Shown: piece after piece, positions 26,137-38,293 of the stretch
Layout: each line of letters begins with the position of its first letter
Position numbering within the stretch: the first letter of the stretch is position 1
Assembly: GCA_030737875.1 (NCBI GenBank)
Contig: CM060923.1
Span: 35,146,501-35,210,500 of the forward strand
DNA from: Allium sativum
Taxonomy: Eukaryota; Streptophyta; Magnoliopsida; Asparagales; Amaryllidaceae
Direction: 5' to 3'
DNA length: 64,000 nt
Position numbers and translations under genes: made by a program
Notes under the pieces: generated by a model
Told to the model about the DNA's origin: nothing
Seen by the model: only the letters and a program-made list of their open reading frames with translations
Database searches by the model: none

Positions 26137-27527
26137 TATAACAATCGAAAAATTCAACGCCTGAATTTTCAATAATAATACATAATCCTATACTATTTGC
26201 AAAAATCCAAGTATCGAAGACCTAGGCTGGTAATAGAAAGAAATTAGAGGATGAGAAAAGAAAGAAAGGAATATTAGAATTGAAGAATAAGAAGACCAAC
26301 ATTAAAAATTCATCGCGAAACGAATAAAATATAACATATCGAATCTCTATACACAAAAGAAACTGTATATACATACCAATCATCAGAGTACATCATATAT
26401 CAGACACAGCGAAAATAAACTCTAAATAACTAACGGTGAAGCCTCGTGCTTCCAACTCCTGATACTCCAAGCGGAACCTAACCTGTAAATATACTTGGTC
26501 TGACCCAAGCACATTTGAAGCAAAGCAAAATTCACCCGAATCAGTTTGGAATACTTTCAGTGATAAATTCATAGCATAACAACTTGTTTAACTTTGAAAA
26601 TCCTTTTGAAGAAAAGGATAATAGTAAGACCAGCCCACATATAAACACAAACGGGTTTTACCTTACTATAAACCTAAATATTTTGAGATGTCAAAATCTA
26701 GTGATATTATAATAGAGTTTACCAAATCAGAAATAAATAACCATCTAGCAGAATTCTTTCATCTCACGCTCTACATATTTATTATAAAATCAAAAACTGC
26801 AAGGCTCTTATTGGAGATTGGATTCCAACTATGACAAGGTATTGGACCACCTTCCGATCTGTGTACTCTGGAGGGTATACACTGGGGTTAAATAAGAACA
26901 TCTAGCAACATGACCACACATAACCGACCACTCATTTAACTTGAGTGTATCAAATATATTGTCACCCTACGGCTTTTTATTGCACGCCTGCCGTAATTCC
27001 CGGGAGATACAAAATTGAAAGGACAAATAAAGAAATTTATCTAGATAGTGACAATATACCCTGCTTGGGAATGACCCATCTAGCCATGCTGCCTACCCGA
27101 TTTTGTCATTTACCGGTTGTGAGGCTTGAGGTCACGTTACCATTCCAGAACATTACATCATCATTTACTTTGAATGCCACATTGTCAGATCCGTCAAATC
27201 ACTTAATTTACGACCACAAATACACTCTGGGTGTTAAGAAAGAGAATTTATCCGCCACCAAACGTGGTATATTTGTAACAATATACAAAACGTGATTCTC
27301 AAGAAATACTCTATTAGACATTCGTCTATACAAGTCATCTAGGAACAAGATGAACCGAAGGCACCTTCCTACCACCTCCTTATATAGGAATCACCTTAAG
27401 GATCAGTAGCGAGTAGTCCTTGCAATACTTAAATTCCAATTATGACAAAGCCACAATGTATCTCTTTTATGGGAGCAACCCAGAGATTATAAGTAGTTCT
27501 TCCGTTTCATGAAGATGTACGGTCCTC
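26137..27527 (-). repeat. G0 LTR3, left portion
   Basis: This portion begins TATAACAATCG, the terminal TG mutated to TA, and aligns with 19017-20408. It is broken at 27527 by the G2 insertion after TCCTC and resumes at 40864 with TCTTC, the 5-bp target duplication with one difference. Confidence 0.8.
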
Positions 27528-30040
27528 TGTGACGGCCCTCTCCGAACCAGCCGACATTTCCCCAAAATGCACTGTACCAGTGCCTGACTAGCATGGGACA
27601 GACGACAAAAAGGAAAGGGTTTTGAAACTATGAATCACCAAAGAACCTATAGTATATCTCACAACGCATGGGATAAAATATAATAATAACATACTTAACA
27701 TAAAACAGGCGAGACAGTGCATAAGCTGAAAACTAAACCATCATAGCAGCGGAATCCAAAATACAACTAATGATCCAATCCATCATTATTACAACTTCAA
27801 CATACTGCCTCTAAAACAAAATAGAAAAGGTACACTGCTAATGCACAAAGTAGTGACCAACAACAACACAGGGAGAATATATGTAAATAGTACGTGGAAA
27901 CCTCCTTCTCATCTCCGGAAAGCTACTCGCGCATAACCACCTAACCTGTCTCTAGTCTGCTCGTTTAGAATCACCCAGAGTAATAAAAAGAGGTATAAAA
28001 CCCTAGGTAAGACAAAATTTTGGTATTAGCGTAAGCAGCAAAATTAAACAATAACACGTATAAATAATCATACCTGAACCTGAACATGCAACCAAAGAGT
28101 TAGCACAACAAGATGTACGGTACTCTAAGGTAACACGAGCATATAGTGTAAAAATGGGAGTGTGCGTGTCATGGTGATAACAAATATAAAATATAGTAAT
28201 CATCGTCACCTCTCTCACTCAGTGCGTAAAGCATACGATATCCACTGCTTTGATCACCAAATCTATTGGGGCCTTGACAGCAACTCCGCACAACTATTGA
28301 TATGACCATACTTCCCTAGTCTATAGTCAATAACCCTACCCAGTCCACACATCCCTAGCTCTAGGTTAAGGGCCAACCAGTCCACACTTTCCTGGCTCCG
28401 GTTCGTCTACATGGCCCTTCTCTTCAATGGTGAACCAAAGTTATAGATATCGATAACCCCTTTGCACACGTCCCGCAGCGAAGGCTAACTCTAGAAGTTA
28501 ACTCGTTGGTTCCAATCTGGATCCTGAGTAATAACTTCTCATTTGGACTTCCTTTGCATCTCGGGTTTTCATGAATTGTAATTAATCTTAAGAAGAGTTC
28601 ACAATTGTCATCGCGTGGCCGAAGTTTAAATCTGGTTCAGTTTGGAGTCGTCATCTTGGTTAAGGTTGGGGTCCTCGTCAGGGTCGGTTCGTGGCTCGTG
28701 CCCCCCCCCCCCCCCGGTTCGTGACCCCCCCAGTTTGTGACCACTCCCAGCTCGTGACCACCCCCTCCGGTTCATGACACTCCCCGGCTCGTGATCCCCT
28801 CCACGGCTCATGACACCCTCCCCCATTTCGTGAGCCCTCATATTAGAGCGGTTCATGACCATCATCTTGGAGCGGTTCGTGACCATCATCTTGGAGCGGT
28901 TCGTGAACATCATCTTGGGGCATTTCATGACCATTATCTTGAAGCGGTTCGTGACCATTATCTTGCGGCGGTTCGTGGCCATCATCTTGGAGCGGTTCGT
29001 GAGACGTACGCCCTTCAGGAACCGATTTTCTTCAGTTTTTCCAACAAGCTAATTTCACCAAACGATGGCGTTTTCAACCATTGTAACCTTACTATGAAGT
29101 CACAAAACATACCAAACAATAGTACTAACATGTGGTATCAACCAAAAACACCAAAATATCAATCACATGAAATAATTTAGATCAAACATAACCAAAAAGC
29201 ATGATTTCCCCCTTAATCCCCTTAAGCGTGTTTTAACTATAAGATTAGCAGACTTAATCCAAATTAACCAAAATTTTCACCAGTGATATAAAATAATATT
29301 TTGTAATTTATACATATTTTCCCCAGATTTTTATGATGCATAATTTCGCTAATTTTCACTAATAACCCATAATTAGCCGTAATTAGTGAATAAAAATGCA
29401 AATCACTCACCTTAGCCACAAATGAAATCTTAGCTCTGAAACTTTACTGTTATGGCACGAATTCCAATGTACGTAGCAGCTCTATCTCTGATTTGATATT
29501 AATTTGACTTGATTTGGTGTTAATTTGATCAATTAGTAGTTATAAAGCGATTAGGAAGGGATTAGAATGAGATTGGAAGATGAAGGCCATTGCTTGGGTT
29601 CAAGGAAGTTTATTGGCGGCTAGAAAAATGAATTGAAATGTTTTCCTAACCCCATCAGCAATATCCCGAAATGGGTAATGAGCCCAGCTGTTAATCACCC
29701 GATTAAGCCCAATTATGCTGTTTTTCAACTTCTAAACCTTATTTCAGCCATATTTCCCAAAGAGTAAGTCCGTTTGATTAATATGACCACTCTACGGAAA
29801 GGTAAACCATCATCTAAATCCAATAGAAGTGGTTTCAAGTCAAAACTCCTTCCTAATCAAATGTTATAGGCGAAACAAGATTCGCCCGGGGTAAAACGAT
29901 CATTTAAAAATCGGTAAAAATGGTGAACATGGGAAATGACCCCAATAGTCGTTCCCCAAAGTTACACGAACATACAACTTCGTATGATAATGAAATAAAT
30001 ATTCCACGATTCTCCGATGTGTAGAATGCGGGTCGTTACA
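27528..30040 (-). repeat. G2 LTR A (3' LTR of the main copy)
   Basis: This 2.5-kb LTR has termini TGTGACGG and GGTCGTTACA. It aligns with LTR B (34798-37303), LTR C (38294-40863) and the truncated LTR D (61778-63752). It contains a C-rich GGTTCGTGACC array (28690-28840, with a 17-base C run) and a 24-bp minisatellite. No gene. Confidence 0.85.
28852..28995. repeat. 24-bp minisatellite in LTR A (6 units)
   Basis: Six units of TTCGTGACCATCATCTTGGA plus four more bases follow one another with point differences. Since 24 is a multiple of three, every frame stays open and gives 8-residue repeats such as KMMVTNRS on minus and DHHLGAVR on plus. These ORFs are a by-product of the repeat. Confidence 0.9.
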
Positions 30041-30053
30041 CTCTCCTCCCTTA
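30041..30053 (-). other. polypurine tract of G2
   Basis: The minus strand reads TAAGGGAGGAGAG directly before the TGTAACGACC terminus of LTR A. A second copy follows LTR B at 37304-37316. Confidence 0.8.
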
Positions 30054-30179
30054 AGAAATTTCACCCCTGAAATTCCTTAACTAAGAAAATAGCCAAAAGG
30101 TCCTGCATGCTTATCAACCAATTGCAATAATCAAACATACAAAATAAACACAACAAGCCTATCCTACCATGCAGAATAA

Positions 30180-30637
30180 CTATATCGCAATTAAAGCCTT
30201 ACCAGTAAAGAGCTCTAGATATGACTTCCTTATGTTCTCCTCCGTTTCCCAAAGTGCAGTCACTCTCATTGTCACCCCACTGGACCTTAACCAGTTTCAC
30301 CATCTTCCTCCGAAGTTGCTTCGTATCGTGTCCGACAATAGGAATCGGTCTACGGTTTCCAACTGCCTCGGGTTCTATCTTAATACATCTAACTAATCTG
30401 ATGAAATAATCATATCAGAATCGTGTACGAACTTCCTTAATGAGAAACATGAAATACGTTGTGTTCTCCTGCCATCTTGTCAGGCAATCCAACTTTATAC
30501 ACTAAATTCCCAACTTGTTCGAGAACTGGGAATGGACCAACAAACCTTAGTGTCAATTTACCTCTCCTACCAAACCAAATCACATTCTTCAACGGAGAAA
30601 TCTTGATGAATACCAAGTCACCAACGGAGAATTTCAA
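30180..30637 (-). pseudogene. G2 integrase C-terminus and chromodomain
   Basis: The frame 30637-30437 holds the GPF/Y module of gypsy integrases (FVGPFPVLEQVG...VYKV...HNVFHVSH). Downstream, in broken frames, the remains of a chromodomain end in a YPELFTG-like tail and a stop at 30180. The chromodomain is better preserved in the partial duplicate at 37422-37655. It would direct integration to heterochromatin; here it is disrupted by stops. Confidence 0.75.
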
Positions 30638-30667
30638 ATCTCTTCGTCTTTTATCAGCATAACTTTT

Positions 30668-31345
30668 CTACCTATCTTGGGCAGCCTTCATTCTCTGTTG
30701 AATGATCTTGATCTTATCTGAAGTTTCTCTTATTACATCTATCCCAAGCACAAATTTCTCACCGTTCTCCAACCAACATGATGGTGAGTTGCATTGTCTT
30801 CCGTACAAAGCTTCAAATAGTGCTATACCAATACTGGATTGATAACTACTACTATTATATGCGAACTCAACCAGATGCGAATGGTCATCCCATGAACCTC
30901 CAAAATCCAATATACAAGCTCTCAGAAGATCCTGTAATACACAATTCACCCTTTCTATTTGACCGTCGGCTTGGGGATGGTACACGGTACTAAGATGTAA
31001 TTCTGACCCTAAAGCCTCTTGTAAGCTCTTCCAAAACCCACTAGTAAATAATGGATCTTGGTCACTCACGATACCTTTGGGTACTCCATGAAATCTCACT
31101 ACCCAGTTCATATACAGTTCTGCTAACTTAGCTGCCCTTCTATTCAACTTGACGGGAATAAACCTTGCACTTTTGGTCAATCGATCCACAATCACCCAAA
31201 TACTATCATGACCTGATCTAGTCCTTAGTAAACCGTCGATGAAATCCATCGAGACTTGTTCCCATTTCCATTCGGGAATTTCTAATAGTTGTAACAAACC
31301 ACTAGGCTTCTTTTGCTCGGCTTTAACTAACTGTAGTTCATGCAC
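30668..31345 (-). pseudogene. G2 integrase catalytic core
   Basis: This 225-codon open stretch has the DDE core: MDFIDG, VSDQDPLFTS and the QIERVN glutamate. It also shows IWVIVDRLTKSA, FHGVP and AYNSSSYQSSIG, typical of Ty3/gypsy integrase. It is separated by stops from the zinc-binding segment upstream (31374-31601) and the C-terminus downstream. The GQTERVN-like motif is changed to GQIERVN. Confidence 0.85.
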
Positions 31346-31373
31346 TTGGATATAAACTTCCCAACACCTCTCT

Positions 31374-31601
31374 TCATCCCTTCCCAGTAGTAGGTTTGCT
31401 CATGTCTCGATACATTTTGTTACCACCTGGATGTATAGTCAGTTTCGAGTGATGGCATTCTCTAAGCACTTTATTTCTCAATTCATTCACGTTGGGTACA
31501 ACCAGCCTCTCATTCTTTCGAAGCCATCCTTCTCCATCCAGTACATACTTGTTCGTTGCCTCACCGTCGATACCCATCTCTATCTTGGAGACGATTTCCA
31601 A
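31374..31601 (-). pseudogene. G2 integrase N-terminal zinc-binding segment
   Basis: The segment contains ECHHSKLTIHPGGNKMYRDM, the His pair of the H2C2 domain. The following Cys pair (CQ-type) is lost in a broken frame. Before it stands DGEGWLRKNERLVVP, the usual linker after RNase H. The region 31602-31872 between this and RNase H holds further pol linker in broken frames. Confidence 0.75.
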
Positions 31602-31872
31602 TAAATTAGGATCGTCGATCTAACTGGAACCAATCTACTCAATAAAAGTCGGTCTGATCATCAAATTTGCTAGCATCTCTGGATCCAATTCGCACTTAGG
31701 CCTGAAATCATATCCTACGATATACTCCAGTTGCTTCCATTCAAGAAACATAGCACCCAAACTGGCATGTCTCTTATTCAATGCATCAGCTACCGCATTG
31801 CCCTTCCCGGGTGCGTATGCGATATTAAATCATATGAAGCTAAGAATTCTAACCATCTCTGCTGACGAAGAT

Positions 31873-32415
31873 TTAAATCCTTATGAGAGAAAAATATTTT
31901 AACGACTTATGATCGGTAAACAACTCGAATCTTTCTCCCAAGAGATAATGTCTCCACATCTTTAACGCAAACACAGTCGCTGCCAATTCCAAATCATGGG
32001 TAGGATATCTTTTCTCATGCGGTTTTAGTTGCCGACTAGCATAAGCTACAACCCTACCTCTTTGCATCAGTACATCACCTAGTCCAATACCACAGACATC
32101 CATGTATACCGTCATCTCTTCGTTCCCTTTGGGAATAACTAACACTGGTGTGCATGATAACTTTTCCTTTAGGCTCTTAAATGCATTCTCATACCTTTCG
32201 TCCCAAATGAAAGCTTGATTCTTCTTGATCAACATAGTTAACGGTGTTGCTATCTTGGAGAAGTCTTGGATAAACTTACGATAGTATCCAGCAAAACCCA
32301 AGAAACTTCGCACATCCATTGCTTTTTTGGGCGTAGACCACTCTTGTACCGTATCCACCTTCGCAGGTTCCACGACAATACCATTCTCTGAAACAACATG
32401 GCCTAAGAATCTCAC
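31873..32415 (-). pseudogene. G2 reverse transcriptase end and RNase H
   Basis: It begins with the RT thumb/connection ([23 protein letters not shown]) and runs into RNase H with [36 protein letters not shown] and [10 protein letters not shown]. The first catalytic Asp is kept in MDVCG (usually SDAS or TDAC). The frame ends before the last RNase H motif. Confidence 0.8.
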
Positions 32416-33240
32416 TTCCCTCCTCCAGAAGTGACACTTAAATTTTTTTTGCTCTCAATCGGTGTTTCCTCCATCACTTTCCTCAAATGTTCCTTGTCTT
32501 TTTCCTCTGTCATTGAGTAAATCAAGATATCGTCCATGAACACAAGAACAAACTTATTTAATTGATCCCTGAATACCCTACTCATGAGATCCACAAAATA
32601 TGCTGGTGCATTGGTCAACCCGAATGGCATGACCAACCACTCATAAAATCTAGACGGCGTTCGAAATGCCGTTTTAGATATACTCTCAGCTGCTACTGTT
32701 AGCTGATGAAAACCTGTCACGAGATCCAATTAGGAAAATGCTCTTGCTCCATTCAGTTGATCAAACAAATCATTTATTCGTGGAAGAGGATACTTATTCT
32801 TCCTAGTCACCTTGTTCAACTCACAGTAATCTACACATAAGCGAAGGAAACCATCGACCTTAGTGGCAAATACAACCGGTGCACCCCACTCGGAAAACAC
32901 TCCTTCGGATAAATCCCCTCTTCAAAAGATCACCCACTTGCACCTCGAGGTCTTGCTGCTCCCTTGGTGCCATACGATGAAGTGGCATCACTATAGGTTT
33001 GGCATCTTTCGCTAAATAAATCCGAAACTCGATCTCTCGGTGTGGTGGAAGTCCGGTCACTTCCTCGAAGATGTTCTGATACTCGCCACCAATGGGCACA
33101 TCTAGTAACTCATCCTGCGGGATGTCGAGGGAATGTAGAAAAGTAGCCATCACCTCATCACTAGGTAGGCAACCCAATACCACCCTCTGCCCATCGTCCG
33201 CTCTAATGGTCATCGAAGACCCCTCAAAGTCTACCACCAC
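32412..33240 (-). pseudogene. G2 reverse transcriptase
   Basis: The stretch 33240-32860 holds the end of the protease-RT linker (GLPPHREIEFRI, MAPREQQDLE, GFIRRS). The palm domain at 32729-32412 shows [31 protein letters not shown] and the FMDD active site. A frameshift near 32880 and a TAA near 32730 separate the parts. This is the order and sequence style of a Ty3/gypsy polymerase. Confidence 0.85.
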
Positions 33241-33249
33241 CCCATATCT

Positions 33250-33522
33250 CTAGATCCAATCGACTCCCAAAATAATGCCAAACCCAGTAAAGCCCAAAAC
33301 AAAGCAATCACAAGCAAACATACATCCACGACTCGATAAGACCAAATAACGACAAAGCATACTAAGGCTAGTCGAACCACCGATCGGGTTCATCACAACT
33401 AAAGGTCTATCGACTATCTCGGGTTCCAATTCCAACCTATCTACCAAGTCACTAGATACGAAGGAATGAGATGCCCCGGTATCAAACAACACTTGAACGG
33501 AAACATCACAAATAGAAAGCAT
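33250..33522 (-). pseudogene. G2 aspartic protease
   Basis: The segment contains VLFDTGASHSFVS, the active-site DTGA, and ends with IILGVDWI, the conserved hydrophobic-G-D-W close of gypsy proteases. It lies between gag and RT as expected and is out of frame with its neighbours. Confidence 0.85.
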
Positions 33523-33551
33523 ACGTTGAATAACGACGCCCTTTCCCTTCT

Positions 33552-34574
33552 ATGCCGCAGTTGGGGTATTCGACGAAGAAGGAACAACGTTGATAGCATA
33601 TGCTTTCACGATCTGCTTCTCCTTAGGAGATCGTGGACATTTATTCTTGAAATGTCCCACTTGATCACAGTTGAAGTACTTCTTTTCCCCTGGCTTTTCT
33701 CAACAATCATTGGAATAGTGGCCCATCTTTTCACAGCTATAGCACTCGATATCTCTCTTATTCTTCTTTTTCTGACCAACCTTGGTTTGGTTCTATTTTC
33801 TTTTATTCAGGGAATTCTTATTGCCTTCCCTGCTCGCCTGCAGTTTTGGCTCCTCTGTAGATGTAATAGCAACCTCGGTCTTCGACTTAGGGTAAAGGCT
33901 CTCTGATCTCAAGGCCTTTCCCATAATAGATTAGAAGGCCTCATCGATATGGTTTATAAGTCCTTCCCCCAAGTACCCATCCAAGCCAGTTATTAACTTC
34001 TCATTCTTCTTCTCGGCAGTATCGATAAGGGATAATCCATATTTCGATAAGGTATCGAATTCAGCAATATACTCCGAGATTACCCTACCCTTCTGCTTAA
34101 GCCCCAAAAACTTCCTAAACAATTCTAATTTCTGAGCAGTTGGAATAAAATTATCACTGAAGCGAGTCTTAAACTAATTCCAAGTAGTTTGATCCTCGGG
34201 AGTAGCTGCTTTAATAGCATTCCACCAATTCATTGCTAGTCCTTGAAGCTGATGCGATGCTAACTTTCTCTTCTTTGCATCATCGATCCCCAAATCCTCG
34301 AAGACGCGCTCACAAGTATCAAGACAATCCTGAACCTTCGTAGTCGACTCTATTCCGTGGACGGCTTCCCACCAAGACTAGTATAATCCTTGCCGAGCTT
34401 GGCGAAATCGGCTCTAGGTGCCTGCGCTACCGCACCACCACCATTAGCAGCATTAACAACTGCTCCCTGAATATCCCTAAGCATCGCCTGCATGAAGGTA
34501 GTAAACATCGTCCTCATATCAGGGACATTCCCATTATTGGCCCCTTAACCCGTACTCCTCGTATATCGGCCCAT
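33552..34574 (-). pseudogene. G2 gag remnant
   Basis: An ATG at 34574 follows the 5' leader. Broken frames keep a gypsy gag core, best seen at 34122-33931 (FRKFLGLKQKGRVISEYIAE). Further on, on minus about 33780-33620, lie two zinc-knuckle remnants (CYSCEKMGHYSNDC, then NCDQVGHFKNKC with its first Cys lost). At least three stops interrupt it. Any plus-strand ORF here is antisense. Confidence 0.75.
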
Positions 34575-34783
34575 CGTTCAGTCTGTAAAGAGAAAATGAT
34601 TAACCATCTTCTTAGTGGTGCTAGTGCAGTGCAACTTCATCCTTAGACATACTAATAGTATATAAATAACTTTTGAAAACCAAAATATCACAAATACGCA
34701 CTCAAAATATCACAAATACGCACTCTCATATACGTATACTATATCTCTTCGATGTCTTCCCTAGGTTAAACTACGCAACCTAG

Positions 34784-34795
34784 GCTCTGATACCA
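34784..34795 (-). other. primer-binding site of G2
   Basis: The minus strand reads TGGTATCAGAGC exactly, complementary to the 3' end of plant initiator-Met tRNA, two bases from the LTR B border at 34798. Confidence 0.9.
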
Positions 34796-34797
34796 AG

Positions 34798-37303
34798 TGT
34801 GCCGGCCCGCCCCGAACCAGCTGACATTTACCCAAAATGCGTTGTGCCAATGCCCGACCAGCACGGGACGATCGTCAAAAAGAAAGGCGTTTTGAAACTT
34901 TGAATCACCAAAGAAACTGTAGTATATCTCATAGCTCATGGAATAAAATATAATAATAACATACATGACATAAAGCAGGCGAGACAGTGCATAAGCTGAA
35001 AACAAAACCATCATAGCAATGGAATCCAAAATACAGCTTATGATCCAAACCATCATTATTACAACTTCAAAATACTAAGCAAAATAGAAAATGTACACTA
35101 CTAATGCCCAAAGTAGTGACCGGCAATAACACGGGGAGAATATATGTAAATAGTACGTGGAAGCCTCCTTCTCGTCTCTGGAAAGCTACTCGCGCATAAC
35201 CACCTAACATGTCTCTAATCTGCTTGTTTAAGAGCACCCAAAGTAATAAGAAGAGAAATAAAACTCTGGGTCAGACAAAAGTCTGGTATGAGCGATAGCA
35301 GCAAAATAAAACAATAACAGGTATAAATAATCATACCTGAACCTGGACTTGCAACCAAAGAGTTAGCACAACAAGATGTACAGTACTCTAAGGTAACACT
35401 ATCATATAGTGTAAAAATGAGAGTGTGCGTGTTATGGTGATAGCAGACATCAAACATAGTATTCATCCTCATGTCTCTCACTCAGTGCATAAAACATACG
35501 ATATCCACCGCTTGGATCACCAAATCTATTGGGGCCATGACGGAAACTCCGTACAACTATTGATATGACCATACTTCCCTGGTCTATAGTCAATTACCCT
35601 ACCCAGTACACACATCCCTGGCTCTAGGTTAAGAGCCAACCAGTCCACACTTCCCTGGCTCTGGTTCGTCTATATGCCTCCTCTCTTTAATGGTGAATTA
35701 AAGTTATAGATATCGATAACTCCTTTGTACATGTCCTGCAGCAAAGCATAGCTCTAGAAGTTAACTCGTTGGTTGCCATCTGGATCCTGAGTAATAACTT
35801 CTCACTCAGACTTCCTTTGCATCTTGGGTTTTGGTTGAATTGTAGTTAATTTTCAGAAGAGTTTACAATTGTCGTTGCATGACAGAAGTTTGAATCTGGT
35901 TCAGTTTGGAGTCATCATCTTGGTTCAGGTCGTGGTTGGGGTCCTCTTTAGGGTTGGTTCGTGGCTCGTGACCCCCCGGTTCGTGACCACTACCCCAGCA
36001 CGTCACCACCTCGCTCCGGCTCGTGACACCCCCCGGCTCGTCATCCCCTCCCCGGCTCATGACACACTCCGCCGGTTCATGAGTCCTCATATTAGAGCGA
36101 TTCGTGACCATCATCTTGGAGCGGTTCGTGACCATCATCTTGGAGCGGTTCTTGACCATCATCTTGGGGAGGTTCGCGACCATCAACTTGGAGCATTTTG
36201 TGACCATCATCTTGGGGAGGTTCGTGACCATCGTCTTGGAGCGGTTCGTGAGACATACCCCCTTCAAGAACCGGTTTTCTGCAGTTTTTCTAGCAAGCTA
36301 ATTTCGCCAAACAATGGCTTTTCAACCATTCTAACCTTACTATGAAGTCCCAAAACATACCAAACAATAGCAATAACATGTAGAATCAATCACAAACACC
36401 AAAATATCAATCACATGAAATATTTTAGATCAAACATACCCAAAAAGCATGATTTTCCCCATAATCCCCTTAAGCTTTTTTGAATTATAAGATTAGCAGA
36501 CTTAATCCAAATTAACCAAAATTTTCACTAGTGACATAAAATAATATTTTAGAATTTCTACATATTTTTCCTAGATTTTTATAATGCATAATTTCGCTAA
36601 TTATCACTAATCACCCCAAATTAGCCGTAATTAGTGAATAAAAGTGCAAATCACTCACCTTAGCCACAAATGAAATCTTAGATCTGAAACTTTACTGTTA
36701 TGGCATGAATTCCAATGTATATTAGCAGCTCTATCTCTGATTTGATACTAATTTGACTTGATTTGTTGTTAATTTGATCAAGTAGTGGTTAAAAAGCGAT
36801 TAAGAAGGTATTAAAATGAGATTTGGAAAATGGAGGCCACTGCTAGGGTTCAAGGAAGGATATTCGTGGCTAGAAAAATGAAATGAAATGTTTTCCAAAA
36901 CCCTGTCAGCCATCCCATAACCCTAATCCCGAAGTGGGTTATGGGCCCAGTAGCCAATCACCCGATTAAGCCTAATTATGCGGTTTTTCATCTTCCAAAC
37001 CTTATTTCAGTTATATCTCCCAATCGGTAAGTCCGTTTGATTATTGTGACCACTCTACGGAAAGGTAAACCATCATCCGAACCCAATGGAAGAGGGTTCA
37101 GGTCAAAACTTCTTACCAATCAAAAGTTAAAGGCGAAACAAGATTCGCTAGGATCAAAACGGTTATTTAAAAATCGGCAAAAATGGTGAACATGGGAAAT
37201 GATCCCAATAGTCATTCCCTAAAGTTACACGACCATACGACTTTGTATGAGAGTGAAATAAATAATATACGATCCTCCGATGCGTAGAATGCGGGTCGTT
37301 ACA
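34798..37303 (-). repeat. G2 LTR B
   Basis: This 2.5-kb LTR starts TGTGCCGGCCC next to the primer-binding site and ends GGGTCGTTACA next to a polypurine tract. It therefore serves as 5' LTR of the main copy and 3' LTR of a second, truncated copy to its right. It carries a 6-unit 24-bp minisatellite (36101-36244). No gene. Confidence 0.85.
36101..36244. repeat. 24-bp minisatellite in LTR B (6 units)
   Basis: It has the same unit as in LTR A, with different point changes. The upstream C-rich GGTTCGTGACC block is shorter than in LTR A and lacks the long C run. Confidence 0.9.
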
Positions 37304-37858
37304 CTCTCCCCCCTTAAGAAATTTCTCCCCCAAAATTCCTTAACTAAGAAAACAGCCAAAAGGTCCCGCATGCCTATCAACCATTTGCAACAATCAAACA
37401 TACAAAATAAACACAGTAAGCCTATCCTAGCATGCGGAATAACAATATCGCTATTAAAAATTTACCAGTAAAGAGCTCTGGATATGACTTCCTTATGTTC
37501 TCCTCCGTTTCCCAAGTGCAATCACTCTCATTGTTACCCCACTGGACCTTAACCAATTTCACCGTCTTTCTCCGAAGTTGCTTCGTATCGTGTTTGACAA
37601 TACGAATCGGTCTACGGTTTCCAACTGCCTCGGGTTCTATCTTAATATCATCCAACTAATCTGGTGAAATAGTCATATCAGAATTGTATACGAACTTACT
37701 TAATGAGAAACATGAAATACGCCATGCACTCCTGCCATCTTGTCAAGCAATCCAACTTTAACTTTAAATTCCCAACTTGTTCGAGAACCGGGAATGGACC
37801 AACAAACCTTGATGCCAATTTACCTCTCCTACCAAACCGAATCACATTCTTCAATGGA
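37304..37858 (-). pseudogene. second partial G2 internal region with chromodomain
   Basis: This 555-bp copy of 30041-30595 contains the polypurine tract, the pol 3' end and part of the integrase C-terminus. On minus, 37655-37422 is open and encodes a recognisable chromodomain (VKLVKVQWGN, CTWETEENIRKSYPELF), cleaner than in the main copy. It ends abruptly at 37858, where about 20 bp matching the LTR end plus the start of the polypurine tract is joined to copied flank. Confidence 0.8.
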
Positions 37859-37878
37859 GAATGCGGGTCGTTACACTC

Positions 37879-38293
37879 CCGGTTGTAAGGCTTGAGGTCA
37901 CGTTACCTTTCCAAAACATAAGATCGTCATTTACTTTGAATGCCACATTGTCAGATCCGTCAAATCACTTAATTTACGACCACAAATGCACCTTGGGTGT
38001 TAAGAAAGAGAATTTATCTGCCACCAAACTTGGTATATTTGTAACAATCAACAAAACGTGATTCTGAAGAAACACTTTATCAGACATTCATCCATACAAG
38101 TCATCTAGGAACAGGACGAACCGAAGGCACCCACCTACCGCCTCCTTATATAGGAATCACCCCAAGGATCAATAGCGAGTAGTCCTTGCAATCCGTAAAT
38201 TCCAATTACGAAAGAACCACAATGTATCTCTTTTATGGGAGCTACCCAGAGATTATAAGTAGTTCTTCCGTTTCATGAAAATCTATGGTCTTC
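37879..38293. repeat. duplicate of the G0 flank upstream of G2
   Basis: This 415-bp piece matches 27113-27527, the stretch of G0 LTR3 directly left of the G2 insertion, and ends with TCTTC, the target-site sequence. So the left flank plus insertion point is present twice. It is a direct sign of a recombination or repair event after the insertion. Confidence 0.85.

Noticed and set aside
28690..28716. Long C runs as a functional signal such as a G-quadruplex switch
   Set aside because: Run length and number differ greatly among LTRs A, B and C, which fits slippage in a simple repeat; a structural role cannot be supported from this alone.
35869..36345. 158-codon plus-strand ORF with DHHLGAV repeats
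   Set aside because: Frame openness is forced by the 24-bp repeat and it is antisense to the element.
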